Shown here one piece after another: positions 1 to 7,184 of a stretch of DNA of 9,969 nucleotides. The notes under the pieces are model-generated. The model did not search any database. It was not told where the DNA came from and saw only the letters and a list, made by a program, of their open reading frames with translations. This DNA is from Promethearchaeota archaeon (GTDB lineage: Archaea > Asgardarchaeota > Lokiarchaeia > Sigynarchaeales > SOKP01). Made by a program: the position numbers and the translations under genes. The first letter of the stretch is position 1. Each line of letters opens with the position of its first letter. The stretch lies in the NCBI GenBank assembly GCA_030620005.1, contig JAUXAJ010000199.1, forward strand, positions 1 to 9,969. Direction: 5' to 3'.

Positions 1-39
1 AAAAACTATGTGAAATGAAAATTTAAAAAATAAGTTGAT

Positions 40-918
40 TTAGATTTTCTCCTTTAATTTCAGACGTGGTGCTAAACCGAGAGACATCATTTCCTGGAGG
101 AGCAATTTGAAAGCATAGGAACAGACAACCTTTGATATCTGTGTTCCCTCCCCACAAACAGGACAATATCTTTTATCCTGATTTCTATCGTAAACGGCTA
201 ATAGTCCGCATTTTTCGCAAACTAGAACGACTGTTTTATCTGATTCGTCTAATAATCTTTTTTTTAATAAAAGCGCTGATCCATGGCCTACAAGGCAATC
301 TCGTTCCATTTCTCCAAACCTTAAACCCCCTTCACGCGCTCGACCTTCAGTTGGTTGCCTAGTTAAAATCTGGACGGGACCTCTTGCTCTAGCGTGAAGT
401 TTATCAGCTACCAAGTGATATAATTTTTGGTAATAAATAGGAGCACAATATATTCCCATTTTATATTTTTCACCTGTAATTCCGTTATACATTATTTCCC
501 TTCCGTTAAATTCAAATCCTGTGTCTACTAATTGTTCTTGAAGCTCAGTAATATCCTTCCATTCGAAGGCTGTTGCATTTCCCAATTTGCCAGTATTGCA
601 CGCAATCTTTCCGCTTATCCCTTCAAAAAGTTGTCCTAAGGTCATTCTTGAAGGCATTGCATGAGGATTAACAATGATGTCAGGAATAACTCCCGACGCC
701 GAAAAAGGCAGATCTACAGAAGGTTGAACTAACCCAAGAACACCTTTCTGACCGTGCCGAGAAGAAAATTTATCCCCTAGTTCTGGAATTCTTAAATCTC
801 TTACTTTTATTTTCACTAGTTTATTCCCGTCAGAAGTTTCGCTAATTATGACCGTGTCTACTATTCCCTTCTCGTTGTGACGCATATTTTTGGATGTTTC
901 GCGTCTATTAGGTTGCAT
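40..918 (-). CDS. rpoB: RNA polymerase subunit B (Rpo2), C-terminal part, downstream of an in-frame stop
   Basis: This is the C-terminal quarter of the second-largest RNA polymerase subunit, which helps form the active centre and the clamp. Visible landmarks are the conserved RRETS...RHxEKGIVD segment at the start, the GQKG loop near residues 56-59, the VNPHAMPSRMT segment near 83-93, and RxPTEGRAREGGLRFGEMERD near 190-205. A C-terminal zinc site follows, with CEKC near 233 and CPVC near 250. The only ATG available is at 918, but homologous protein continues upstream in the same frame through 919-1032 (GGDVLIGRTSPPR) to a TAA at 1033-1035. Starting at 918 would drop that conserved motif, and no clear Shine-Dalgarno sequence precedes the ATG. 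With the upstream part, the protein would be about 1,130 aa, normal for unsplit archaeal RpoB. Identity is certain; whether this is a separate gene is doubtful. Confidence 0.93.
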   Translation of the reverse strand: MQPNRRETSKNMRHNEKGIVDTVIISETSDGNKLVKIKVRDLRIPELGDKFSSRHGQKGVLGLVQPSVDLPFSASGVIPDIIVNPHAMPSRMTLGQLFEGISGKIACNTGKLGNATAFEWKDITELQEQLVDTGFEFNGREIMYNGITGEKYKMGIYCAPIYYQKLYHLVADKLHARARGPVQILTRQPTEGRAREGGLRFGEMERDCLVGHGSALLLKKRLLDESDKTVVLVCEKCGLLAVYDRNQDKRYCPVCGEGTQISKVVCSYAFKLLLQEMMSLGLAPRLKLKEKI

Positions 919-1032
919 GAGTTCGAATTCTTCGTAAGATTTGATGAAGCGAGGTGGAGACGTTCGACCAATAAGAACATCCCCTCCATTTACTTGGGTT
1001 TCAGGTTCAATTATTCCGTCTTGATCTGATAT

Positions 1033-1035
1033 TTA
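1033..1035 (-). other. rpoB: In-frame TAA interrupting rpoB
   Basis: The minus strand reads TAT TGC TAA ATA TCA GAT, with conserved RpoB sequence before and after in one frame. Exactly 38 sense codons separate the TAA from the ATG at 918, so no indel is needed. The stop falls about where RPB2 has the Lys of SYDKLDDDG, so a single AAA-to-TAA change would explain it. Confidence 0.9.
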
Positions 1036-3432
1036 GCAATAGGATTCGGCTGATTTAAACCCTCTTACGCCCCTTTCAGGGATTTCAAATTTATCAACTT
1101 CCCCTCCTGGATACTTTCTTTCTTCAGCGTCGTACGTTCTAAAAAAATGAGAACGAGCGAGACCCCGTTCTATTGAAGCCTTGTTTATAATTATTGCATC
1201 TTCTATATTATAACCTTCATAACTCATCATAGCTATAATGAAATTCTGACCAGCTGGACGTTGGTTAAATCCAATGATTTCCATTGGGCTCGTTGTTACT
1301 AAAGGTTTTTGAGGATAATGCAAAGTATGGCCTCTAGTATCAAGTCTTAAATGCATATTTGCTGAAAATAAACCTAACGCTTGTTTAACCATACCCGCCT
1401 CGTAAGTGTTTCTAGGAGATTGATTATGTTCTGGAAATGGTATTACTGAAGCGCAAATCCCTAAAATCGCAGCAGGTGAGATTTCCAAATGAGTATGTTC
1501 CGCAGATATATCTTCTTCAAACATTGCTATGTAAGCATTTTCTTCTTCTTCAGCATCGAGAAATTCTATTATTCCTTTTCGAATTAAATCAGACCAAACG
1601 TACTTTCCTTGTACAATCTTTTCAATATCTTCTTTAGTGATAAGAATTTTTTCGTTTTTTATAATAAATAAAGGTCTTGTTGCCCTTCCAGCGTCGCTAT
1701 TTATTTGTATTTCTTTTGAATCGTGGTAATAACCGATATTTACGTGTTGTCCAATCTCGCCTTTTCTTCGTTTTTCTCTAAGCTGAAGGACGAATGAGTT
1801 GTGTTGTTGATGAATACCTACTAATTTCCCGTTCAAAAATACTTTTACTTTTTCCCCTTTTATGTTCTTAACTTCATTAATAGGTATTACACCCAAATCA
1901 ATTACAATATTTTCTATTATTCTCTCTTCAGTCCCTACAGATATGATTGAAGCAAGTGCCATATTCTTTACCAATCCGCAATTTGGGCCTTCAGGAGTTT
2001 CTGCCGGACATATTTTTCCCCATTGAGTAGGGTGTAGATCTCTAGCTTCAAAATGAGGTTGACTACGACTTAGAGGTGAAATCACTCTTCTTAAGTGACT
2101 TAACGTGCCAACATGGTTCGTTCTATTTAGTAATTGACTAACACCAGCCTTACCACCAACCCAATTACCAGTAGCTAGAGCGTGTCTTATTCGTTCTGTA
2201 ATTACATCTGCTCTAACTGCGGTTTTTATGTTTGGTGCCCTTCCCCTAACCGCAGTTCTTTCCAATTGATACTTAATATCTTTTACAAGATTTAAAAATG
2301 CTACTCTAAATAAAGAAGTAAATAATTCTCCTGCTAACTTTAATCTCTTATTCGCGTAATGGTCCTTATCGTCGGGTTCCCTAAGACCCATGTTTAGTTC
2401 CATGACTTTTTGCGCCATCTGTCCTAAATAATAAGCTTTTTTTATTCTATCTTCTTCGGAGTTTCCTATATGCGGTAAAAGGTATCTATCTAACACTTGA
2501 AGGGCTCTTCTAATACGATAATCCTTCGTTTGCCCGATAGCAACTCTTTTTCCAATATAATCAAGAGCATTTTGTTGGGACTTCTCAGGGTCTTTAAGAA
2601 CTTGAATTTCTGATGCTACATCAATGACTGGTATCAATTCTTTCTGAATTTCTTCGTTTTCAGATATAGCAGAAAAAATTTCTTTATCTGAATGTAATCC
2701 TAAAGCTCGCATGAGAATAGCCAATGGAATTTTCCCCGGAACTGAAGGAAACGATACTCTTAAATTTCCATCTTTTTTTCTTTCAATAGTTACTGGAGCT
2801 CTGAACCCACTTCTAGTAGAAAACACTTTCGCTTGATGGGTGGCGCTTGAACTTCTACTTGCCTCTTCTGCCAAAATCCTATTTGGTGCCAAATCTTCTT
2901 GAGTAACTAAAACTCTTTCCGTACCGTTTATTATAAAGTATCCTCCAGGATCTAGTGGGTCTTCACCCTTGTTTATTAATTCTTGTTCGGATAAATTCTC
3001 TAAAGGACACCTACAACTTTTTAGCATGATTGGAATTTTCCCGATGTATATATCCAGATTATCTTCAAATTCCTCTCTTTGCGTTCGCTCATCGATAGTT
3101 ATTGGGGTCATTTCTAATATAATGTCGGCGGCATAGCTTAATTCTCTTATTCTTGCTTCAATAGGCGTTATTTCCATTGTTGCACCATCCGCTTCCCTTA
3201 CTTTTGGTTTCCCCACTTTTATTTTGTCAAACTTTATTTTAAATCCAGGGATGTCGGGAACAACTTCAGCGGATTCATCCACTATTTGTTGCATCATATT
3301 CTCTATGAAATCGTTGTAAGAATCAAGGTGTTGTCGCACTAAATCTTTTTCATCAAATAGACTTTTTAAAATGACCCATTTATCTTCATTTCTTAAATTT
3401 TCAGAACTCACTATTATTATACCCACATGCAA
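1033..3432 (-). CDS. rpoB: RNA polymerase subunit B (Rpo2), N-terminal part, ending at an in-frame TAA
   Basis: This covers the protrusion, lobe and fork regions and part of the hybrid-binding core of RNA polymerase subunit B. Recognisable pieces are DKWVILKSLFDEKDLVRQHLDSYN at the start (DNA-entry side), GGYFIINGTERVL near 163, HPTQWGKICPAETPEGPNCGL around 465-485, and GYNIEDAIIINK at 740-751, the conserved eukaryote/archaeal catalytic-region motif. The open frame begins with TTG at 3432 just after a stop. GTG at 3426 or 3411 are alternatives; 3411 has GTGGGT about 9 nt upstream. The gene lies 27 bases downstream of rpoH, the usual archaeal H-B order. The frame ends in ESYC-TAA, whereas homologues continue (eukaryotic RPB2 has SYDKLDDDG here), so this is an interrupted rather than a naturally finished protein. 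Confidence 0.95.
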   Translation of the reverse strand: MHVGIIIVSSENLRNEDKWVILKSLFDEKDLVRQHLDSYNDFIENMMQQIVDESAEVVPDIPGFKIKFDKIKVGKPKVREADGATMEITPIEARIRELSYAADIILEMTPITIDERTQREEFEDNLDIYIGKIPIMLKSCRCPLENLSEQELINKGEDPLDPGGYFIINGTERVLVTQEDLAPNRILAEEASRSSSATHQAKVFSTRSGFRAPVTIERKKDGNLRVSFPSVPGKIPLAILMRALGLHSDKEIFSAISENEEIQKELIPVIDVASEIQVLKDPEKSQQNALDYIGKRVAIGQTKDYRIRRALQVLDRYLLPHIGNSEEDRIKKAYYLGQMAQKVMELNMGLREPDDKDHYANKRLKLAGELFTSLFRVAFLNLVKDIKYQLERTAVRGRAPNIKTAVRADVITERIRHALATGNWVGGKAGVSQLLNRTNHVGTLSHLRRVISPLSRSQPHFEARDLHPTQWGKICPAETPEGPNCGLVKNMALASIISVGTEERIIENIVIDLGVIPINEVKNIKGEKVKVFLNGKLVGIHQQHNSFVLQLREKRRKGEIGQHVNIGYYHDSKEIQINSDAGRATRPLFIIKNEKILITKEDIEKIVQGKYVWSDLIRKGIIEFLDAEEEENAYIAMFEEDISAEHTHLEISPAAILGICASVIPFPEHNQSPRNTYEAGMVKQALGLFSANMHLRLDTRGHTLHYPQKPLVTTSPMEIIGFNQRPAGQNFIIAMMSYEGYNIEDAIIINKASIERGLARSHFFRTYDAEERKYPGGEVDKFEIPERGVRGFKSAESYC

Positions 3433-3459
3433 TTAAATTTCAATAAAATAAACCACTTT

Positions 3460-3717
3460 TTAGACTTTTTCTTTTTTTACATAACGGTAATAATTCGCGG
3501 AGGTTACTGTCGTTTTGGACTTCCGAATAATTTTAACAACGTCTCCCTCTTTTGCTCCAATAGCCACAGCTATAGGGTCCTTATCAAGAATCTGAGGTAA
3601 GTTTATAATTCTGATCTGGTATTTATCTAATAATTCTTGCACTTCTGTTTTTGTCATGAGAATGTGTCGAGGGACTAAATTGTGTATTAAAACATCGATC
3701 GATTTTTTTTTGCTCAA
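3460..3717 (-). CDS. rpoH: RNA polymerase subunit H (Rpo5, RPB5 C-terminal domain homologue)
   Basis: This is the small archaeal RNA polymerase subunit corresponding to the C-terminal assembly domain of eukaryotic RPB5; it sits at the jaw near incoming DNA. The 85-residue product has the family signature: IDVLIHNLVPRH near residues 7-18, MTKTEVQELLDKYQI near 21-35, LPQILDKDPIAVAIGAKEGDVVKIIRKS near 40-67, and a final YYRYV. Length is normal for the family. The start is a TTG at 3717; a TGA stop lies four codons upstream, so little freedom exists. Upstream DNA contains CTTTTAAAAG at 3731-3740, a possible box A. It directly precedes rpoB and is probably co-transcribed with it. Confidence 0.95.
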   Translation of the reverse strand: MSKKKSIDVLIHNLVPRHILMTKTEVQELLDKYQIRIINLPQILDKDPIAVAIGAKEGDVVKIIRKSKTTVTSANYYRYVKKEKV

Positions 3718-3814
3718 AGAAAAAATTCACTTTTAAAAGTTATAATTGAGAAAAGGCATGCATTTCTAAAAAATTTATCCATTTTATCCCAATTCTTCTT
3801 TTGTATTATAGGAG

Positions 3815-3833
3815 AGTTAAGTTTTTCTTAACT
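3815..3833. repeat. Perfect inverted repeat across the methyltransferase stop codon
   Basis: AGTTAAG and CTTAACT form a 7-bp stem with a 5-nt all-A/all-T loop. It overlaps the stop codon of the methyltransferase gene and lies about 100 bases before rpoH. No T-tract follows on the minus strand, so a terminator role is only possible. Confidence 0.35.
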
Positions 3834-4460
3834 GAACGCGTAGTTAAAAACCCAATATCCACTTCTTTTACACACGATATCTATAACTTTTTCAGGAAAA
3901 GTAGTAGTTAAGTGTTTTAATATAAAAGGTGCACCCATTTTTTTTTTAATCACAAATTGAAAGAATCCGTTAGGTTTTAAGTAGTTTGGAATTTTTTCAA
4001 TGATTTTTATAAATTCTTTTCTGCCTTGTCTTAGTGGAGGATTCATGTAGATTCCGTTAAATTTCAAGTTTTTGGTTTTAATTGGTTCAAAATAATTTCC
4101 CGAAAGCACAATTGCCTGTTTTTTGTAATTTGACAAATTAATTTTAATGTTTTCTTTACAACACCATATAGCTCGTTTATTTATATCGATAAAGTAGACC
4201 TTGCTTTCAGGTGATTCATGAGACAATATCATTCCTATTGGTCCGTATCCACATCCTAAATCAAGCAAAAAACTCGGTTCTTTAGGAATTGTCATGTGTT
4301 CTATTAATATTTTGGTTCCTAAATCTATTTTTTTAAAAGAAAATACTCCAGTTGTCGTTTTAAAGATATAAAGATGCCTTCGCAAGCTTTCTCCAATCGT
4401 ATTTATTTTCAGACGTGCATCAGGATATCGAGTATAATAATGCTGATTGTTGCGTTCCAT
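3828..4460 (-). CDS. Class I SAM-dependent methyltransferase, MJ0882/RsmC-like
   Basis: This is a Rossmann-fold methyltransferase of the small-domain (MTS) type. The SAM-binding motif I is DLGCGYGPIG at residues 67-76. The acidic residue ending strand 2 is in YFIDIN near 89-94, and the catalytic motif is NPPLRQG at 140-146, the NPP signature of enzymes that methylate exocyclic amino groups of bases. Upstream of motif I, TTGVFSFKKIDLGTKILIE (36-54) closely resembles the corresponding stretch of Methanocaldococcus MJ0882 as I remember it, and the overall length (210 aa) fits. The substrate is unknown; by family an RNA base is likely, and its place between cbf5 and rpoH supports an RNA-related role. 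The ATG at 4460 is preceded by an AT-rich box-A-like stretch about 26 nt upstream. Confidence 0.85.
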   Translation of the reverse strand: MERNNQHYYTRYPDARLKINTIGESLRRHLYIFKTTTGVFSFKKIDLGTKILIEHMTIPKEPSFLLDLGCGYGPIGMILSHESPESKVYFIDINKRAIWCCKENIKINLSNYKKQAIVLSGNYFEPIKTKNLKFNGIYMNPPLRQGRKEFIKIIEKIPNYLKPNGFFQFVIKKKMGAPFILKHLTTTFPEKVIDIVCKRSGYWVFNYAFS

Positions 4461-4526
4461 ATTTAGTATTCTTAAAATCTATATGTTAATATTTTAATAT
4501 TAAAAATCAAATTAAATGCAAAGATC

Positions 4527-5519
4527 TTACCAATGTGGATATAATCCCCGTTCCATAAAAATTTTATTTGTCTTTACCATTATTCCCGATTTTGCTTTAT
4601 ATATCTGCATTGCTTCTTTCTCAGCATAATTAAATCCAATTAATTCGTGTTTAAGAGTCATAAAAGCAATTTGAGTGCCTTTTTTTATTCGTGCATCAAT
4701 GTAACAAACGCCAGCAGCTGCAAGGTCTGCACCGTGGCATAAAGCATCAACTGCAGAATCTCTAACATATATTTTTGGAAGGTGTTCAACCATTTTTTCC
4801 ATTGGTAGGACCATCTTTCTCAAATAAGAATCTTCACCTTCAGATTGAAATATTGTAAATGCGTCTTTTAAATTGTGGAGCGTTACTAAATTGTTATTTT
4901 CGTAAAATCTTCCTACTCGAGTTCTTCTCAATTCACGCATGTGAGCACCAGAACAAAGGGCTTCTCCTATATCAAAGCATAATTTTCGTATGTAAGTTCC
5001 CGCTTGACAACCGATACGAAATAAAATAAGATTTCTATTTACTTCTAATAATTCCATGTAATAGACTTCTCTTATTCTAAGTTTTCTCGCTACGGAAGAT
5101 TTTAAGGGAGGTTTTTGATAGAGTTTTCCAGTAAATAATTTTAGTAATCTTTCTATTTTTTTTCGAGGCTCTTCGGAATGTAGATACATGACACAGATAT
5201 ACTCTTTTCCAGCATTTAAAAGAGCGGATAATACTCTTGTGGCCTTTCCAAGAGCAATAGGCAATACTCCAGTAACTTTAGGATCCAAAGTACCTCCATG
5301 ACCATAATTAGAAATTCCTAAGATCTTACCTACCCAAGAAACTACTTCATGGCTCGTAGGACCACTAACTTTATCCAAGTTTATTACACCATGTTGAAGT
5401 AGACTCTCCATATCCCTTTTTTCGGGCTCACATCCATATTCTGGATTAGTACTATCTTGGGATTTTACAATTAATTGCTCTGATTCGTCACTAGGCAATT
5501 TGAACTCTGAATTAATCAT
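4527..5519 (-). CDS. cbf5: Cbf5/TruB-family tRNA/rRNA pseudouridine synthase (H/ACA RNP catalytic subunit)
   Basis: This converts uridine to pseudouridine in rRNA as the catalytic subunit of H/ACA guide RNPs with Nop10, L7Ae and Gar1, and can act on tRNA U55. Residues 44-56 (GVINLDKVSGPTS) open the catalytic domain. NYGHGGTLDPKVTG at 71-84 holds the catalytic aspartate, D79. QKPPLKSSVARK near 134-145 and AGTYIRKLCFDIG near 173-185 are the other core motifs. The C-terminal part from about residue 245 (LPKIYVRDSAVDALCHGADL...GFNYAEKEAMQIYKAKSGIMVK) is a PUA domain, which separates archaeal Cbf5 from bacterial TruB. Length (330 aa) is typical. The first 36 residues are poorly conserved, and Met37 is an alternative start. 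A box A 26 nt before the ATG suggests a leaderless transcript. Confidence 0.95.
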   Translation of the reverse strand: MINSEFKLPSDESEQLIVKSQDSTNPEYGCEPEKRDMESLLQHGVINLDKVSGPTSHEVVSWVGKILGISNYGHGGTLDPKVTGVLPIALGKATRVLSALLNAGKEYICVMYLHSEEPRKKIERLLKLFTGKLYQKPPLKSSVARKLRIREVYYMELLEVNRNLILFRIGCQAGTYIRKLCFDIGEALCSGAHMRELRRTRVGRFYENNNLVTLHNLKDAFTIFQSEGEDSYLRKMVLPMEKMVEHLPKIYVRDSAVDALCHGADLAAAGVCYIDARIKKGTQIAFMTLKHELIGFNYAEKEAMQIYKAKSGIMVKTNKIFMERGLYPHW

Positions 5520-5540
5520 GCAAAGTCATTTAGAAAGATT

Positions 5541-5550
5541 ATATTTTATA
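5541..5550 (-). promoter_or_regulatory. Putative box A (TATA) of cbf5
   Basis: The minus strand reads TATAAAATAT, centred about 26 nt upstream of the cbf5 ATG at 5519. This is the standard archaeal TBP-site distance and would put transcription start at or next to the start codon, giving a leaderless mRNA. Confidence 0.4.
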
Positions 5551-5616
5551 ATAATTTATGGCTAAATTAATTTTTATCTCAATATTGTAAAGAAAAAATA
5601 AGCGGGCCATGTGGGA

Positions 5617-5645
5617 TTTTCGTTTATGTTCGAATCGAACTTAAA
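5617..5645 (-). other. T-loop intron of tRNA-Lys (position 59/60)
   Basis: The outer stem is GTGGG:CCCAC, followed by a 3-nt bulge AAT on the 3' side, then a 4-bp central helix TTCG:CGAA between exon and intron. The inner stem is 9 bp plus one A-A mismatch, closed by the loop ATT. Cutting after AT and after AA leaves a normal T-loop TTCGATT. Confidence 0.8.
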
Positions 5646-5690
5646 ATCGAACCCACGACCTTCAGGTTAAAAGCCTGCTGCGCTACCTGC

Positions 5691-5720
5691 TTACGCTAAA
5701 AGCACGAAATGCGCTTAAAA
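5691..5720 (-). other. D-loop intron of tRNA-Lys (about position 15/16)
   Basis: The 5' half of the D-stem, GCGC, can pair with GCGT inside the intron (one G-U), with bulge AGT on one side and AAG on the other; an inner imperfect hairpin has GCA-TTTCG-TGC at its tip. Cutting after AG and AA restores D-loop AGGCAGGTA. Boundaries could shift by a base or two. Confidence 0.7.
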
Positions 5721-5755
5721 CTGCGCTAATGGCCCCAAGCTTCAATTCTTTTTGA

Positions 5756-5766
5756 TTTTATAAAAA
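5756..5766 (-). promoter_or_regulatory. Putative box A of tRNA-Lys
   Basis: The minus strand reads TTTTTATAAAA, centred 26 nt upstream of the first tRNA base. This is the canonical TBP distance and implies a very short or absent 5' leader. No convincing BRE is visible. Confidence 0.45.
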
Positions 5767-5839
5767 TAATATTTATTTAAATCATATATTAAAATTTAAT
5801 TATAAAAGTAATAGATTATATAAGAATTTTTCTGAAAGC

Positions 5840-6856
5840 CTATTTAAAGTGTTCAAAACCACGAGTTTTTAATTCATATTTTTTACCTTCTTTTAAAATG
5901 AGGATCTTTTCTTCAGAGATCACTTTACCTATTTTGAATAATTTACCTTGATTTTCTTGAATAAATTTTTCAGCAGTTTCATAATTCTCTGGTGCTATTG
6001 TAAATAGGTGAATAAATTCTTCCCCAGCATTGAAAATGATGTTTTCAAGTGACACCTTGAATTGATCATGATATATTTTAGCTTCAGTATCGATTAAATC
6101 GTCGTTAAAATCGATTTCAAATCCAATACCTTGATTCGATACCATTAACTCAAAGAGAGATCTTGCCAGGCCGTCAGAAGAATCAATTCCCGCTATAGCT
6201 AACCTTTTTTCTGCCAAAATTAGTGCTTCCCTTCCTAGATCGTTTGGTTCCAAAACGCTCATTATAGATCTCTTATACGATGGAAAATCTTTTAGATTTC
6301 CTTTCCTTTTTAATAATATATCAAATCCCACTCCCGTCAAGCCAAATTTACCATTTGCCACCAAAAAATCTCCAGTTTTTACGCCTTTCCTGTAAATAAT
6401 GTTTGAAGCCCTTTCAAATCCAAAAATCGTAGGATTGACAATTAATTCTTTTGTTTCATTGAGATCTCCTCCAATATAATCTAAATTTAGCTTTACGCAA
6501 TAATCAATGATACCTTCAATTAAAGCTTTAAATTCACCGTGTTTCATTTCTTTTGGTAATCCTAAAGAAACAATAAATCCTCTAGGCTTGACCCCCTTTA
6601 CTATTAAATCACTAGCATTCATTATGACAGATTTACGACCAATTTGATAATGATTCATCTGAGGAGGTGCATCAGTTGTGGATACAAACATGTCAGAGTT
6701 AAGAACCAATATATCTTCGGATTTCTCATTTTTTAAATTAAATAAAAAGGAATCGTCTCTTATTAATTTCTTCCCAGTTTTCTTGAATATTAAATTTTCT
6801 ATGATTTCTATTAATTTAGTTTCCCCAAAATCGCTTAAATCGTTATTAGTATTCAT
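5840..6856 (-). CDS. thiL: Thiamine-monophosphate kinase
   Basis: ThiL phosphorylates thiamine phosphate with ATP to give thiamine diphosphate, the last step of cofactor synthesis. It belongs to the PurM/ThiL/HypE ATP-binding family. Numbered from the ATG at 6856, visible motifs are FGETKLIEII near 10-19, RDDSF near 34-38, the metal-binding SDMFVSTTDAP near 54-64, GGDLNET near 134-140, GIDSSDGLARSL near 224-235, the GEEF version of the GGEEYEL motif near 279-282, and a C-terminal RGFEHFK. About 338 aa is within the family range. An in-frame TTG at 6868 could add four residues, but the ATG is preferred because a box A lies about 23 nt upstream. The gene is monocistronic between two tRNAs. No riboswitch was seen before it. 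Confidence 0.9.
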   Translation of the reverse strand: MNTNNDLSDFGETKLIEIIENLIFKKTGKKLIRDDSFLFNLKNEKSEDILVLNSDMFVSTTDAPPQMNHYQIGRKSVIMNASDLIVKGVKPRGFIVSLGLPKEMKHGEFKALIEGIIDYCVKLNLDYIGGDLNETKELIVNPTIFGFERASNIIYRKGVKTGDFLVANGKFGLTGVGFDILLKRKGNLKDFPSYKRSIMSVLEPNDLGREALILAEKRLAIAGIDSSDGLARSLFELMVSNQGIGFEIDFNDDLIDTEAKIYHDQFKVSLENIIFNAGEEFIHLFTIAPENYETAEKFIQENQGKLFKIGKVISEEKILILKEGKKYELKTRGFEHFK

Positions 6857-6870
6857 AATTTCTTTCAATG

Positions 6871-6880
6871 ATTATATATT
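6871..6880 (-). promoter_or_regulatory. Putative box A of thiL
   Basis: The minus strand reads AATATATAAT, centred roughly 20-23 nt before the ATG at 6856, consistent with a leaderless or nearly leaderless thiL message. Confidence 0.35.
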
Positions 6881-7066
6881 TTTAACTGACAATAATATAC
6901 AATTAATATACATGGGAGATTTGAATAGTTTTTTCAATTTACATTAATTACATTAATATTAATTTTTTACAAAATAATAAAGTCTGCTACTAAAAGCACA
7001 AAATTAAAAATTTATTTTAAATTAATTTTCTTAACTCTATAACAATTGCAACGATATGCCTATGCA
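6881..7066. other. AT-rich intergenic spacer between thiL and tRNA-Thr
   Basis: This 186-base stretch between divergent genes has no convincing coding frame. It is rich in ATTAAT/TTAAT words. TATAA at 7038-7042, 27 nt before the tRNA, is a possible plus-strand box A for tRNA-Thr. At 6990-7004 it holds a 15-mer that matches part of the tRNA-Lys D-loop intron at 14 of 15 positions. Confidence 0.4.
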
Positions 7067-7079
7067 GCCTCTGTGGCTT

Positions 7080-7109
7080 AAAAATCTTGAATTTGTCATT
7101 ATTTGGCCA
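7080..7109 (+). other. Predicted D-loop intron of tRNA-Thr
   Basis: TGGC of the exon recurs 30 bases later, so any cut within this repeat gives the same mature tRNA. TGGC can pair with GCCA near the intron's 3' end as a 4-bp central helix. Removal leaves GGCTTAGTGGTATAGCG, a standard D-arm. Boundaries are uncertain by a few bases. Confidence 0.65.
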
Positions 7110-7128
7110 AGTGGTATAGCGATAGATT

Positions 7129-7158
7129 TACCTTAGCGTCGCGCTATTGTAATATAAT
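7129..7158 (+). other. Predicted anticodon-loop intron of tRNA-Thr
   Basis: The loop between ATAGA and TCTAT is 37 nt instead of 7. The insert contains a clear hairpin TAGCG-TCG-CGCTA. The junction (33/34 or 34/35) could not be fixed, because no single bulge-helix-bulge fold was clearly best, so the anticodon is inferred from the remaining tRNA features. Confidence 0.6.
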
Positions 7159-7184
7159 CGTAATCTATCGATCGTGGGTTCGAT

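Larger units (their letters stand above)
5603..5735 (-). tRNA. tRNA-Lys(UUU) with two introns (D-loop and T-loop)
   Basis: The acceptor stem is GGGCCAT (5735-5729) with ATGGCCC (5610-5604), discriminator G at 5603, no encoded CCA. The D-stem is GCGC/GCGC. The anticodon arm is GCAGG-CTTTTAA-CCTGA with anticodon TTT at 5671-5669; the outermost G-A pair is mismatched. The variable loop is AGGTC and the T-stem GTGGG/CCCAC. The locus is 133 nt, but removing about 30 nt from the D-loop (5691-5720) and 29 nt from the T-loop (5617-5645) leaves a 74-nt tRNA with D-loop AGGCAGGTA and T-loop TTCGATT. Both insertions fold as bulge-helix-bulge motifs cut by archaeal EndA. G73 and UUU fit archaeal Lys. Exact D-loop junctions are predicted. 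Confidence 0.9.

Noticed and set aside
132..362. Plus-strand open frames opposite rpoB, thiL, the GTPase, tnpA and DP2
   Set aside because: They are antisense to well-recognised genes and show no family motifs or sensible starts of their own.
40..3432. Natural B''/B' split of rpoB as in methanogens and halophiles
   Set aside because: The break is about 800 residues in, there is no start codon right after it, and the 38 conserved codons following the stop would be lost.
3822..3826. Intrinsic terminator after the methyltransferase gene
   Set aside because: A stem exists, but no T-tract follows it on the transcribed strand; kept only as an inverted repeat.
7121..7169. tRNA-Thr read as a UAA suppressor tRNA (anticodon TTA) that could decode the rpoB TAA
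   Set aside because: If the anticodon stem is taken as GATAG/CTATC, some splits give TTA. That register leaves a 4-nt variable loop, whereas ATAGA/TCTAT gives a normal 5-nt loop and a Thr anticodon, which agrees with U73 and C2-G71. It should be revisited only if other in-frame TAA codons are found.
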